Part shown: one piece after another, positions 8,973 to 18,307 of the stretch
Layout of the letters: every line of letters begins with the position of its first letter
Position numbering within the stretch: position 1 is the stretch's first letter
Origin: an uncultured Poribacteria bacterium
GTDB lineage: Bacteria > Poribacteria > WGA-4E > WGA-3G
Assembly: GCA_951813545.1 (NCBI GenBank)
Contig: OX638352.1
Location: forward strand, 1,240,001 to 1,304,000
Direction: 5' to 3'
DNA: 64,000 nucleotides
The notes under the pieces: model-generated
Databases searched by the model: none
Told to the model about the DNA's origin: nothing
Seen by the model: the letters and a program-made list of their open reading frames with translations, nothing else
Position numbers and translations under genes: made by a program

Positions 8973-9689
8973 ATGACGAACATTGCAGCTATCTTCAAAA
9001 AAGAATTTAGAAGCTATTTCAATTCACCTATCGCCTATATTTTCATCACCTTCTTCCTCGGCATCTCTGCATGGCTCTTCTTCCGTAGCTTTTTTCTCCT
9101 TAACCAAGCTGAAATGCGCGATTTTTTTGGGCTAATGCCGTGGATTTTTCTATTTTTCATCCCTGCTGTTACTATGAAGCTCTGGGCTGAAGAAAAAAAA
9201 CTGGGCACAGTAGAAATTCTGATGACACTCCCGATTCGAGATTACGAGGTCGTCATCGGAAAATTCTTGGCGAGTTTCGCACTCCTTACCGTAACAGTGC
9301 TACTCTCTCTCGTCCTTCCACTTTCAGTCATCTACTTAGGGGACCCAGATGGTGGGACACTTATCACGGGTTACGTTGGACTTCTACTGATGGGTGCGGC
9401 ATACATAGCGGTTGGGTTCTTCGCTTCAACGTTGACCGAAAATCAGATTGTCTCCTTTATTTTCGGGATCACTGCCTGTTTTGTGTTGCTCATTATTGGT
9501 GAGGATATCGTGCTTTTCAACGCACCGAATTGGTTGTCCCCGATTTTCAGTTATCTCGGTCTCGGTGCCCATTACAGTAGCATTCTTCGAGGTGTCCTTG
9601 ATTCCCGTGATATTATCTATTATCTGTCGCTCATCGGTTTTTTTCTCTATCTAAGCACATTGTCGGTTGAAAGCCGCAAATGGCGTTAA
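8973..9689 (+). CDS. ABC transporter permease, GldF/ABC-2 type
   Basis: A 238-residue permease with six hydrophobic segments: KEFRSYFNSPIAYIF at the start, then LMPWIFLFFIPAVTMKLWAEEKK, a very typical ABC-2 motif, and further helices to the end. The segment AEEKKLGTVEILMTLPI is the conserved cytoplasmic loop that contacts the ATPase. It is the partner of the upstream ATPase and the downstream GldG-like gene, with which it forms an operon (gaps of 98 and 18 bases). The exported substrate is unknown. Confidence 0.9.
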   Translation: MTNIAAIFKKEFRSYFNSPIAYIFITFFLGISAWLFFRSFFLLNQAEMRDFFGLMPWIFLFFIPAVTMKLWAEEKKLGTVEILMTLPIRDYEVVIGKFLASFALLTVTVLLSLVLPLSVIYLGDPDGGTLITGYVGLLLMGAAYIAVGFFASTLTENQIVSFIFGITACFVLLIIGEDIVLFNAPNWLSPIFSYLGLGAHYSSILRGVLDSRDIIYYLSLIGFFLYLSTLSVESRKWR

Positions 9690-9707
9690 GAAAGGAGGTA
9701 ACCTGTT

Positions 9708-11342
9708 TTGGTTAATAAAAGGATCAAATACGGTGGCAACACCCTCGCTTTTGTAGGGATCATCCTCGGCATCCTTGTGCTGATTAATTTCCTGTCGACG
9801 CGTCGTTTTATTCGCGCGGACCTCACCGAGGACAAACGATATACTATCTCACAGGCAACTAAAAATGTGTTAGACACGTTAGATGATATTGTGACGATCA
9901 CCGCTTACTTTTCCACAAACCCCGCGGAAGTCGCGCAAATCCGTCGTGACATCCGGGATGTTTTAGATGAGTACAACGCATTCTCCAAGAAACTCCAGAT
10001 CGATTTTGTGAATCCTGCTGATTTCGACGAAGGACAGAAACAGGAACTCCGTTTCAAAGGTATCCCTGAAGTTCAAATCAATGTCGTGAAAAAAGACAAA
10101 GCGGAAATCGCGAATGTTTACATGGGTATCTCTATCGGCTATAGTGGTAAAGAAGAGATCCTACCCGTTGTGAGATCAACCTCTAATTTAGAGTATGAAC
10201 TCACATCTACGATTCTCAAAGTTACCACCAAAGAAGCTAAGACGGTCGGGTTTTTGACAGGGCACGGCGAATTCGATATCAATGCTCAAAACCATCAGCA
10301 GTTCCGCCAACTTTTGGATAAAAATGCACAAGGACAATATAATCTCACCTCTGTTAGCCTACAAGACGGAAAAGCCGTTGATGACACCGTTGCGACGCTG
10401 GTTGTCGCTGGTGTCCAGCAACCTTTGACGGAACGCGACAAATACGAACTCGATCAGTTTATCATGCGCGGCGGTAGAGTGATCTTCTTAGTCGATCCTA
10501 TTCAAATGCAACCGGGCACATTGCAAGCCACACCCCTGATTACCGGTTTGAATGATCTCTTGGAATACTACGGTGTAAAACTTGGTAATAACCTTCTACT
10601 GGACCGCAGATTCCACGACTCTGCCAGATTCCAACAAGGATTTATGACTGTCATTCAACCGTATCCGTATTTTGTTAAAATTGTTAAACAGAATTTCTCA
10701 ACGGAACACAGTATCACAAACCAATTGGAAGTGTTGACACTACCGTGGACGAGTTCCTTAGAGATTGTGTCAAAGGAAGGTATCACTGCAACGTCGTTAG
10801 CAAAAACGGGTGAATCCGGACAGAGCGTTCAAGGTTACTATAATCTGATGCCAAACGCTCCAATTCCGAGTGCTGAGTCACAAGCCTATACTGTGGCTGC
10901 CACTTTGGAAGGAAAGTTCAAGAGTTTCTATGCTGACAAAGAGATTCCACCGGTTTCAACCGCTGCTGACGAGACCAGCACAGCAGACGATCAGACACCT
11001 GTCCCAGTACAAGATACAGAAGCACGCCCGACGAAAACCGAAAGCGAACAGACGCAGATTGTCGTGGTCGGTACGGCGCAATTCCTCACGCAGCTACGTC
11101 CTGACGGCGTTAACTTCTTCCTAAACACTGTGGATTGGTTGACTCTCGGCGATGCCCTTATCGGTATCCGCTCACAAACTATCACGGATCGACCACTCCG
11201 TGAGGTTTCTGAAATTGAGAAGAACTTTATTAAATACCTGTGTATCGTAGGGGTTCCGCTGTTAGTCATCATCTTCGGACTCCTCCGGTATTTCTTAAAA
11301 AGGCGTGCAAAAAGGTTCGTAGAAACTTACGGCACCGTATAA
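9708..11342 (+). CDS. GldG-like ABC-associated protein
   Basis: A 544-residue protein starting at TTG; a strong AAAGGAGGT site eight bases upstream decides this start. One membrane helix is near the N-terminus (FVGIILGILVLINFLS, about residues 16-31) and one near the C-terminus (LCIVGVPLLVIIFGLLRYFL), with a large extracytoplasmic region between them. The DLTEDKRYTIS motif after the first helix, AYFSTNPAEV, and TGHGEFD are typical of the GldG/ABC-type uncharacterised transport family (PF09822). It probably forms the outer part of the exporter. A low-complexity linker (STAADETSTADDQTPVPVQ) precedes the last domain. Confidence 0.88.
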   Translation: MVNKRIKYGGNTLAFVGIILGILVLINFLSTRRFIRADLTEDKRYTISQATKNVLDTLDDIVTITAYFSTNPAEVAQIRRDIRDVLDEYNAFSKKLQIDFVNPADFDEGQKQELRFKGIPEVQINVVKKDKAEIANVYMGISIGYSGKEEILPVVRSTSNLEYELTSTILKVTTKEAKTVGFLTGHGEFDINAQNHQQFRQLLDKNAQGQYNLTSVSLQDGKAVDDTVATLVVAGVQQPLTERDKYELDQFIMRGGRVIFLVDPIQMQPGTLQATPLITGLNDLLEYYGVKLGNNLLLDRRFHDSARFQQGFMTVIQPYPYFVKIVKQNFSTEHSITNQLEVLTLPWTSSLEIVSKEGITATSLAKTGESGQSVQGYYNLMPNAPIPSAESQAYTVAATLEGKFKSFYADKEIPPVSTAADETSTADDQTPVPVQDTEARPTKTESEQTQIVVVGTAQFLTQLRPDGVNFFLNTVDWLTLGDALIGIRSQTITDRPLREVSEIEKNFIKYLCIVGVPLLVIIFGLLRYFLKRRAKRFVETYGTV

Positions 11343-11360
11343 CCTACGCATAGTAAAAAA

Positions 11361-12329
11361 ATGAAAACGAAACAACTTCTTATTTTAGGCACCATTTTTG
11401 TCGTTTTGGCAATTATTGTTATACTCTTCGAGAACCCGTTCGAGCAGAGCGAGTACGAAAAGAAGGTTGAGACAGCAACCCCGCTGTTTCCAAACTTCAA
11501 TAAAGAACAGGTTGCAAAAATAGAAATTACCGCTACCGGTGAAACCACAACGCTCTCAAAACAGGACGGAGACCACTGGGTTGTAACCTCTATGGATAAC
11601 TACCCTGCAGATAGTGAAGGCATCACAGAATTGCTGTCCAAGGTGACCGAATTCAAAAACACACAGCGCGTCTCCAACAACCCAGAAAAACAGTCAGAAT
11701 TCGAGGTGGACAGCACTGGTGTCGAAGCAAAATTGATGGATGCAAACGATAAAGTGTTGGCGCATCTATTCGTCGGAAAAACAACACCTGGCTTTCTGAG
11801 TAGTTACGTGCGTCCTGCCGATTCCAACGATGTCTATGTAGCGAAAGGTTATCTCCAATCTGTCTTTAACAAAGGCACACGTACTTGGAAAGACCGGACT
11901 ATCTTCAGTTTCAACAAGGGGATTGTCACGCAACTCAACATTATTTCACCGGAAGAAACAGTTGAACTGCAACTCAATGCTGAAGGGGTATGGGAGATGA
12001 TTAAACCTGTAGCCGCGGCTGTTAAAACAACCGAGGTTGACTCCCTCCTCACAACGCTCAGCGAATTGGATACTGATGATTTCGCTGAAGCGAAGGACAC
12101 ACTTGCCGAGTATGGGTTAGATGCGCCACAATCTACCATATCTGCCGTGCTGAATGATGGCACAACGGCAACGCTTCACATCGGAAATGAGGAAGAAGGC
12201 AAACTTTATGTCAAACGCGACGATAAAGAAACTGTCTTTAGACTCTTTAAATCAAATGTAGATGGGTTAATGAAAAAGTCTGATACACTCAAGGCGGAGG
12301 AACCCTCCGCAGAAGTTACAACAGAGTAG
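11361..12329 (+). CDS. DUF4340 domain-containing protein
   Basis: A 322-residue protein with an N-terminal membrane anchor (LLILGTIFVVLAIIVILF, residues 6-23) followed by repeated beta-rich modules. The pattern IEITATGETTTLSKQDGDHWVV and the second copy QLNIISPEETVELQLNAEGVWEMI are the DUF4340 repeat. Genes of this family nearly always follow GldG-like genes, as here (gap 18 bases), so the protein is likely an accessory of the same exporter, exposed outside the membrane. Its molecular role is unknown. Confidence 0.88.
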   Translation: MKTKQLLILGTIFVVLAIIVILFENPFEQSEYEKKVETATPLFPNFNKEQVAKIEITATGETTTLSKQDGDHWVVTSMDNYPADSEGITELLSKVTEFKNTQRVSNNPEKQSEFEVDSTGVEAKLMDANDKVLAHLFVGKTTPGFLSSYVRPADSNDVYVAKGYLQSVFNKGTRTWKDRTIFSFNKGIVTQLNIISPEETVELQLNAEGVWEMIKPVAAAVKTTEVDSLLTTLSELDTDDFAEAKDTLAEYGLDAPQSTISAVLNDGTTATLHIGNEEEGKLYVKRDDKETVFRLFKSNVDGLMKKSDTLKAEEPSAEVTTE

Positions 12330-12388
12330 ACAAACCCATCAATGTACATAATATCGCGGCACAGCTGCCGTACCAAAGGAAATTTACT

Positions 12389-13126
12389 GTGAAGAGATTA
12401 AAATTTTTGTGTTTAGGACTGAGTACATTCATCGCTATAACGCTCACTGGCTGTGAACCACAAATCGTGGGACCGCTGTTGCAATCGTCGGAGAGTAGGA
12501 GTATTCACGTTACCGGAAACGGGTCGGTCACCGGCGAACCGGATATAGCAACGCTGCATTTAGGTGTATCCGTTGAGAAAGAATCGGTCGAGGAAGCACG
12601 CGAGGAAGCCGCAAGCGCGATGACAGCGGTGATTGATTCTTTGAAAGCCAACGACATCGTCGCAAATGACATTCAAACGGAAAATTTCAGCATCTATCCG
12701 CAGTACAACTATACGGATAACGGACGCGAACTTCGTGGTTACAGAGTGAACAACACTGTCAGCGCAAAGGTGCGGGAATTGGAAAGCCTCAGTGATATAA
12801 TCGACGATGCCGCTAAGGCAGGCGGTGACATTGTCGTTGTAAACTCCATCCAATTCATGATTGAGGACCCCACACCATTACAAGGACAAGCCCGTGCATT
12901 AGCGGTAAAACATGCAGAGGCGAAAGCACAAACCTTAGCAGAGGCAAGCGGTGTTACGCTCGGAAAACCTATCACAATCACTGAAACATCGCACGCTGGG
13001 GGACCCCCAATCGCCTATGCTGCAGAAGCAGCCTTCTCGGATGACAGCGCGCGGAGCGCAACTCCTATTGAAGCTGGTGAACTTACTGTCACCGTGAACA
13101 TAACGGTGGTCTATGAGATTGAGTAA
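12389..13126 (+). CDS. SIMPL-domain (DUF541) lipoprotein
   Basis: A 245-residue lipoprotein: the signal peptide ends in the lipobox LTGC (Cys22). The mature part has the SIMPL fold signature: ITVTGNGSV-like start (here SIHVTGNGSVTGEPDIATLHLGV), a helix rich in Glu/Ala, NIQTENFSIYPQYNY and the end LTVTVNITVVYEI. Such proteins (E. coli YggE is one) sit in the periplasm and are linked to stress tolerance, without a known activity. It starts at GTG with AAAGGAA upstream. It is the last gene of the ABC operon and is followed by a good terminator. Confidence 0.88.
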   Translation: MKRLKFLCLGLSTFIAITLTGCEPQIVGPLLQSSESRSIHVTGNGSVTGEPDIATLHLGVSVEKESVEEAREEAASAMTAVIDSLKANDIVANDIQTENFSIYPQYNYTDNGRELRGYRVNNTVSAKVRELESLSDIIDDAAKAGGDIVVVNSIQFMIEDPTPLQGQARALAVKHAEAKAQTLAEASGVTLGKPITITETSHAGGPPIAYAAEAAFSDDSARSATPIEAGELTVTVNITVVYEIE

Positions 13127-13153
13127 TGTTCTTCCAATCGCGCACAAGCGTAT

Positions 13154-13184
13154 TTGGGCAGGCTCCCGCGCCTGCCCAATTTTC
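13154..13184 (+). terminator. Intrinsic terminator after the ABC/SIMPL operon
   Basis: A ten-base stem, ttgggcaggc / gcctgcccaa, with a six-base loop is followed directly by TTTTCC. It is 28 bases after the SIMPL stop and just before the promoter of the next gene. Confidence 0.75.
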
Positions 13185-13185
13185 C

Positions 13186-13214
13186 TTGCAATTCTACCCT
13201 AATCCATGTATAAT
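13186..13214 (+). promoter_or_regulatory. Promoter of the type ISP gene
   Basis: TTGCAA at 13186-13191, a 17-bp spacer and a consensus TATAAT at 13209-13214; transcription would begin about 35 bases before the ATG at 13256. Confidence 0.65.
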
Positions 13215-13255
13215 TTGGCATTATCTCTTCCACTGACAACGTCCCGAGCAAATAG

Positions 13256-16200
13256 ATGCCAGATTTCAATATCAAACCGACACACAAGCCCATCAGAAAC
13301 TACTATACTGAACTTGAAAAATATGCCCAACACGGGGCAGAAAATGAAGGCACCGTCCGTGCTGCATTCCAGAACCTGCTTCAGCACTACTGCCACCAAT
13401 CCAACCTCACGCTCCTCTGCGAAAAAAGTCTCTACACGCCTGAAAAAAGACGGATAACCCCCGACGGTGAAGTCGTCGATGCCTTCGGTTTACCACACGG
13501 CTATTGGGAGGCGAAAGACACCCAGGACAATCTAAACGTTGAGGCAGACAAGAAATTCGCCGCAGGCTACCCCTCGAAAAATATCGTCATCCAGTCTCCG
13601 ACCCATGCCCTTCTCTATCAACACGGACGACTACAGCTCGACCTTGACATCACCGAACCGAGAAACCTCGTCCACGTTCTCCAGACCTTTTTCACCTATC
13701 AGGAAGAGAATATCGCCGCATGGCATACAGCGGTCTCTGAATTCAAAGACACGGTGCCGGAACTCGGTGACAAATTGGCAGCGTTAATCGAAACGGAACG
13801 CCAAAACAATCCGCATTTTCAGGAAGCATTTGCCAGTTTTCATCAACAGTGTCAAGCCTCGATTAACCCGAACCTCTCCATTGCCGCCGTAGAGGAGATA
13901 CTCATCCAGCATCTGTTGACAGAACGTATCTTCCACACTGTCTTTGATAATCCTGACTTTACGCGCCGAAATATTATCGCCCGTGAAATTGAAAATGTCA
14001 TTGACGTGCTGACCGAGCGAACGCTGAACCGCTCTGAATTTCTCCGCCCTTTGGAGCCATTCTACGCGGCAATCGAGAAAACCGCCGCGACTATCACTGA
14101 TTTCTCACAGAAACAGGGTTTTCTTAACACCGTCTACGAGCAGTTCTTTCAAGGGTTCTCCGTCAAGGTCGCCGATACCCACGGCATCGTCTACACACCA
14201 CAACCAATCGTCGATTTCATGGTGAAAAGCGTTGAGCATATCTTACAGACCGAGTTTGATCGTTCACTTTCGGATACCGGCGTGCATATCATCGACCCAT
14301 TCGTCGGCACCGGTAACTTCATCGTCCGCATTATGCAGGAACTGGATCCCATTTCACTGGAGCGAAAATACACCGTCGATCCGCCAGAACTCCAATGCAA
14401 CGAAGTAATGCTCCTACCCTACTATATCGCCAACCTCAACATAGAACAGCAGTTTTACACCGCAACGAACCGCTATGCCCCTTATGAAGGTATCTGTCTG
14501 GTAGACACATTTGAGATTGCAGAGGAACGGCAGATACAGTTGTTCACCCGTGCCAATACAGGGCGTGTTGAGAAGCAGAAACAAACCCCGATGTTTGTCG
14601 TTATTGGTAATCCACCTTACAACGCAGGGCAAGTCAACGAAAACGATAACAACAAAAATCGGAAATATGCGACAATGGACGAGCGCGTGCGAGAAACGTA
14701 CTCACAAGACTCAAACGCATCGAATAAGAACGCACTTTCGGATCCCTATATCAAGGCGATTCGGTGGGCTTTAGATAGAATTGGCGATGACGGAGTTGTC
14801 GCCTTCGTAACGAACAACAGTTTTCTGGCCGATTTGGCGTTTGATGGCATGCGGAAGCACCTTGCCGCCGATTGCGACGCGATCTATATTCTCGATTTAG
14901 GAGGAAACGCACGAAAAGGGCTAAAGGTTTCCGATGCGAATGTATTTGGGATTCGCGTAGGCGTGAGTATTAATCTGTTTGTGAAGAAGCAGGAAAGACC
15001 ATCAGAAACACCTCGTATTTTTTACTATCATACTGATGAGTTGTGGAATAAAAAGCAAAAATTTGATTTCCTGATTGAGCGTCAACACATAGGCAGTATT
15101 GCGTGGCAATCCATTCAACCTGACTCGCGGCAGACATGGCTCACCGAAGGCCTTCAACCCGAGTTTGATACCTTCATCCCAATTGGTACCAAAAAGGGAA
15201 AGGCAACAAAAGGTGAAGCAATAAATGTAATTTTCAAAACTTATAGCAACGGTATAAAAACCAATCGGGACGCGTGGGTTTACAATTTCAACCAAGATAC
15301 ACTCACCAAGAATATAAACAAAATGATTGAAAACTACAACATGGAAATCGCACGATGGGAACAACGGATGGATCGGGGTGCCAACCTTGATGATTTTGTG
15401 ATCTCTGATAACACGAGAATCAAATGGAGTAGAGAGTTAAAAATAAAATTGAAACGGGGAACAACTGCTAAATATACTGGCGATAACGTGAGAGAAACCC
15501 TCTATCATCCATTCACAAAATCAAATCTCTACTTTGACAGAATAATGAATGATGTTGTATATTTGTTTCCGTCCATTTTTCCCACACCTGAAACCGAAAG
15601 CGAGAATCAAGCGATTTGTGTCGCAGGTATTGGTAATAGAAAAGGTTTTGGTTGTCTCGCAACAAATATGATTCCTGGTATAGATTTGGCATTTGAAAAA
15701 GCACAATGTTTTCCCTTCTACACCTACGACGAGGACGGTACAAACCGCCATGAAAACATCACCGATTGGGCATTGGCGCGCTTCCGTACGCACTACAGCG
15801 ATGACACCATCACCAAATGGGACATTTTCCACTATACCTACGGACTTTTACATCATCCAGACTACCGCGAAACATATCAGGCGAACCTCAAACGCGATCT
15901 ACCCCATATCCCCTTCGCCACGGATTTTCGAGGGTTCGCAGAGGCAGGCGCACGCTTAGCGGACCTCCACGTCAACTACGAATCCCAACCCGAATACGAT
16001 AAACTGAAGTTCATCCAAACCCCAGATGTGCCGCTCAATTGGCGTGTCGAAAAAATGAAACTCTCCAAAGACAAAACCTCGCTCATCTACAACAATTTTC
16101 TAACAATCAGCAACATTCCCGAAAAGGTGTTTGACTATCGACTCGGCACCCGTTCCGCTTTAGAATGGGTGATAGACCAATATCGCATCAAAACGGACAA

Positions 16201-16336
16201 ACGCAGCGGCATCCTCAACGACCCAAACCGTGCAGACGATCCACAGTACATCGTCAAGTTGATTGGAAAGGTGATTACTGTCAGTTTAGAGACGGTGGAT
16301 ATTATAGAAAACTTGCCTGCGTTGGAGATTCGTTAA
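13256..16336 (+). CDS. Type ISP-like single-chain restriction-modification enzyme (nuclease + N6-adenine methyltransferase)
   Basis: A 1026-residue protein. The N-terminus carries a PD-(D/E)XK nuclease of Mrr type: D75, then E85-A-K87. A helical region leads to the methyltransferase: motif X in VYTPQPIVDFM, motif I DPFVGTGNFI near residue 350 and the adenine-binding NPPY near residue 452. The last third is a target-recognition region ending in the family-typical DDPQYIVKLIGKVITVSLETV. One protein would therefore recognise, methylate and cut DNA. The well-studied type ISP enzymes (LlaGI, LlaBIII) also have an SF2 helicase between nuclease and methylase and are about 1.5 times longer; no helicase motifs are seen here, so cleavage by translocation is unlikely. 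It stands alone with its own promoter. Confidence 0.9.
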   Translation: MPDFNIKPTHKPIRNYYTELEKYAQHGAENEGTVRAAFQNLLQHYCHQSNLTLLCEKSLYTPEKRRITPDGEVVDAFGLPHGYWEAKDTQDNLNVEADKKFAAGYPSKNIVIQSPTHALLYQHGRLQLDLDITEPRNLVHVLQTFFTYQEENIAAWHTAVSEFKDTVPELGDKLAALIETERQNNPHFQEAFASFHQQCQASINPNLSIAAVEEILIQHLLTERIFHTVFDNPDFTRRNIIAREIENVIDVLTERTLNRSEFLRPLEPFYAAIEKTAATITDFSQKQGFLNTVYEQFFQGFSVKVADTHGIVYTPQPIVDFMVKSVEHILQTEFDRSLSDTGVHIIDPFVGTGNFIVRIMQELDPISLERKYTVDPPELQCNEVMLLPYYIANLNIEQQFYTATNRYAPYEGICLVDTFEIAEERQIQLFTRANTGRVEKQKQTPMFVVIGNPPYNAGQVNENDNNKNRKYATMDERVRETYSQDSNASNKNALSDPYIKAIRWALDRIGDDGVVAFVTNNSFLADLAFDGMRKHLAADCDAIYILDLGGNARKGLKVSDANVFGIRVGVSINLFVKKQERPSETPRIFYYHTDELWNKKQKFDFLIERQHIGSIAWQSIQPDSRQTWLTEGLQPEFDTFIPIGTKKGKATKGEAINVIFKTYSNGIKTNRDAWVYNFNQDTLTKNINKMIENYNMEIARWEQRMDRGANLDDFVISDNTRIKWSRELKIKLKRGTTAKYTGDNVRETLYHPFTKSNLYFDRIMNDVVYLFPSIFPTPETESENQAICVAGIGNRKGFGCLATNMIPGIDLAFEKAQCFPFYTYDEDGTNRHENITDWALARFRTHYSDDTITKWDIFHYTYGLLHHPDYRETYQANLKRDLPHIPFATDFRGFAEAGARLADLHVNYESQPEYDKLKFIQTPDVPLNWRVEKMKLSKDKTSLIYNNFLTISNIPEKVFDYRLGTRSALEWVIDQYRIKTDKRSGILNDPNRADDPQYIVKLIGKVITVSLETVDIIENLPALEIR

Positions 16337-16696
16337 AGTAGTAGGCACACGCCTTCGGTTCTCTGTAACCAAACCATAGAACCCAGTAGGTTTGGTTTCC
16401 TAATCGAACCATAAGCGTCAATTTTAGAAAAAATGACCACCTGGGTCCCCAGTACCGGTAGGTTCGGTTTCCTAACCGAACCGGATTTTACACAAAACCT
16501 TCTTGAATCCCGTAGGGTTTATTTGCTTGGGTATTTCTTCAGTATCTCTATAGAAAAACACCACCTCACAGAAACTAAGCCCCGTAGGGGCGGCATGTTT
16601 ATAGATTTGATTTTCCTTGATTCTTCACCGTCAAATATGCTATGATTTTGTTGAGGTTAATTAGGTCAGTGCTTTATTCGCCTGCACCTTACTACT
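16337..16696. other. Intergenic region with hairpin repeats
   Basis: No convincing gene is present. Two direct repeats of a hairpin unit occur at 16387-16412 and 16457-16484 (core ggttcggtttcctaaccgaacc), and a gccccgtaggggc palindrome is at 16580-16592. A 70-residue open frame at 16433-16645 runs straight through these repeats and is not believed. Confidence 0.5.
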
Positions 16697-16920
16697 ACTA
16701 AACTTTGGACAATTCATATCACATTTAGGTTGAATTTTCAAGGAGCGAGAGATTTTTCAGGGATTTTTCTGTGAGTTTCACACATTTCGGAACTGACGGA
16801 AATAATTGAAGATCGTGGACGATCAGAAACCCGGTTGGCTCACAGGCTAACAGCCTATGCTACAAAAGATGATGTCTGATCAGAAACCTTTGGACCTCTT
16901 AAAATTGTCCAAACTTTAGT
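16697..16920. mobile_element. 224-bp MITE with the ends of the IS at 34033-35430
   Basis: The left end actaaactttggacaatt and the right end, read inversely, actaaagtttggacaatt match in 17 of 18 bases. The same sequence forms the terminal repeats of the complete insertion sequence at 34033-35430. The element is flanked by a perfect 7-bp duplication, tactact, at 16690-16696 and 16921-16927; the full IS also has a 7-bp duplication. No coding sequence is inside, so it is a non-autonomous derivative that could be moved by that transposase. Confidence 0.8.
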
Positions 16921-16987
16921 TACTACTGGGGCCAATCAAACCCTGGCCTGATTAATGTTAGGGCTATTTTGTCTAAAGGGTAATCAA

Positions 16988-17092
16988 ATGACTATAGTAA
17001 TTATCACCATAGGTTCAATCCTCGCTATAGCAGGCGTTGGTGTTTCTATTTGGTCCATCATAGACACCAGAAAACGGCATGGTGAAGACTAA
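16988..17092 (+). CDS. Small single-span membrane protein (34 residues)
   Basis: A short frame starting at ATG encodes MTIVIITIGSILAIAG followed by VGVSIWSIIDTRKRHGED. It is one hydrophobic helix of about 24 residues with a basic-charged C-terminal tail, the layout of a bacterial small membrane protein. It sits just after the MITE and 33 bases before the M24 peptidase gene. There is only a weak AAGGG site. No function can be assigned; it might also be a chance frame. Confidence 0.45.
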   Translation: MTIVIITIGSILAIAGVGVSIWSIIDTRKRHGED

Positions 17093-17125
17093 AAATTTTA
17101 GAGAAAAAGGAAAACCCCAACCCAC

Positions 17126-18307
17126 ATGAAAATACTGGAGATTCAACGTGAGTTAGCAGCCTTAGAATTAGATGCGTGGCTCTTATACGATTTCCGTGGG
17201 ATAAACCCGATCGCACAGAACGTCGCGGGTTTGGCAGGTGCACACATCACGCGTCGATGGTTCTGCCTCATCCCCGTACACGGTGAACCGCGATGGCTCG
17301 TCCATCGGATTGAAACATCAAAATTTGCCAACGTACAAGGACAAGTCGCACTTTACGCTGGTTGGGAAGAACTTAACGGCGCAATACAAACCCTACTCGC
17401 CGACATCAAAACAGTTGCGATGGAATATTCACCAAACGCCGAGATTCCCTATATTTCGCGGGTGGATGCTGGCACATTGGAATGGATCCGTTCATTTGGG
17501 ATTGAAGTGCGGACATCCGCAGAACTGGCGCAGCGCGTGGAAGCACGTCTAAGCGAGGCGCAAGCTGCGGGGCATCAAGCCTCCGCGCACTTGGTATTGC
17601 AAGCGAAAGATTACGCCTTCTCGTGGATCGGTTCGCAGCTGCGTGATGGGAAAACGATTACAGAGTATAACGTTCAACAGGAAATCCTCGGACAATTTGA
17701 CGCGATGGACTTGCTTACAGACCATCCACCTATCGTTGCTGCGAATGCCAAAAGTAGCGACCCGCATTACGCACCCTCCGAAACCGATACCCAAGAAATT
17801 AAAGGAGGCGATTTCATCTTAATCGATTTGTGGGCAAAGCAGAAAGAACCGGACGCGGTTTTTGCCGATACGACATGGGTGGCTTATGCCGGGGAAATCG
17901 TTCCAGCGCGGTATGTTGAGATTTTCGATATTGTTAAGGAAGCAAGGGATAGAGCCGTCCGATTCATTCGTGAGAGATGGGCTGTTGATGAGCCAATTCA
18001 CGGGTATGAAGTGGACGACTGTGTTCGCGGATATATCACTGAAAAAGGGTATGGCGAATTCTTTATCCACCGCACTGGACACAACATCGGCACTGTTATC
18101 CACGGAAACGGTGTAAATTTAGACAACTTAGAGACGCGCGACGCACGTGCACTGATTTCTGGGGTCTGTTTCTCGATTGAACCGGGTATTTATCTTACCG
18201 ATTTCGGCGTTCGGACAGAGATTGACGTTTTCTTAGCCGGTCCAGGGAAAGACGGCGTAAAAGTGACAACCGCTCCCGTTCAAAATCAGATATTACCGTT
18301 GCTGTGA
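17126..18307 (+). CDS. M24-family aminopeptidase (Xaa-Pro peptidase/prolidase-like)
   Basis: A 393-residue two-domain protein: an N-terminal creatinase-type domain (residues 1-130) and the pita-bread metallopeptidase domain. The five metal ligands can be placed: Asp in ILIDLW, Asp in VFADTTW, His in HRTGHNIG, Glu in SIEPGIY and Glu in RTEIDVF. It should remove N-terminal residues before proline or split dipeptides in the cytoplasm, with Mn or Co. The C-terminal 113 bp overlap the end of the convergent gene on the minus strand. Confidence 0.9.
   Translation: MKILEIQRELAALELDAWLLYDFRGINPIAQNVAGLAGAHITRRWFCLIPVHGEPRWLVHRIETSKFANVQGQVALYAGWEELNGAIQTLLADIKTVAMEYSPNAEIPYISRVDAGTLEWIRSFGIEVRTSAELAQRVEARLSEAQAAGHQASAHLVLQAKDYAFSWIGSQLRDGKTITEYNVQQEILGQFDAMDLLTDHPPIVAANAKSSDPHYAPSETDTQEIKGGDFILIDLWAKQKEPDAVFADTTWVAYAGEIVPARYVEIFDIVKEARDRAVRFIRERWAVDEPIHGYEVDDCVRGYITEKGYGEFFIHRTGHNIGTVIHGNGVNLDNLETRDARALISGVCFSIEPGIYLTDFGVRTEIDVFLAGPGKDGVKVTTAPVQNQILPLL

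Noticed and set aside
16433..16645. 70-residue open frame
   Set aside because: It runs through hairpin repeats and the gccccgtaggggc palindrome; no ribosome site and repeat-derived composition.
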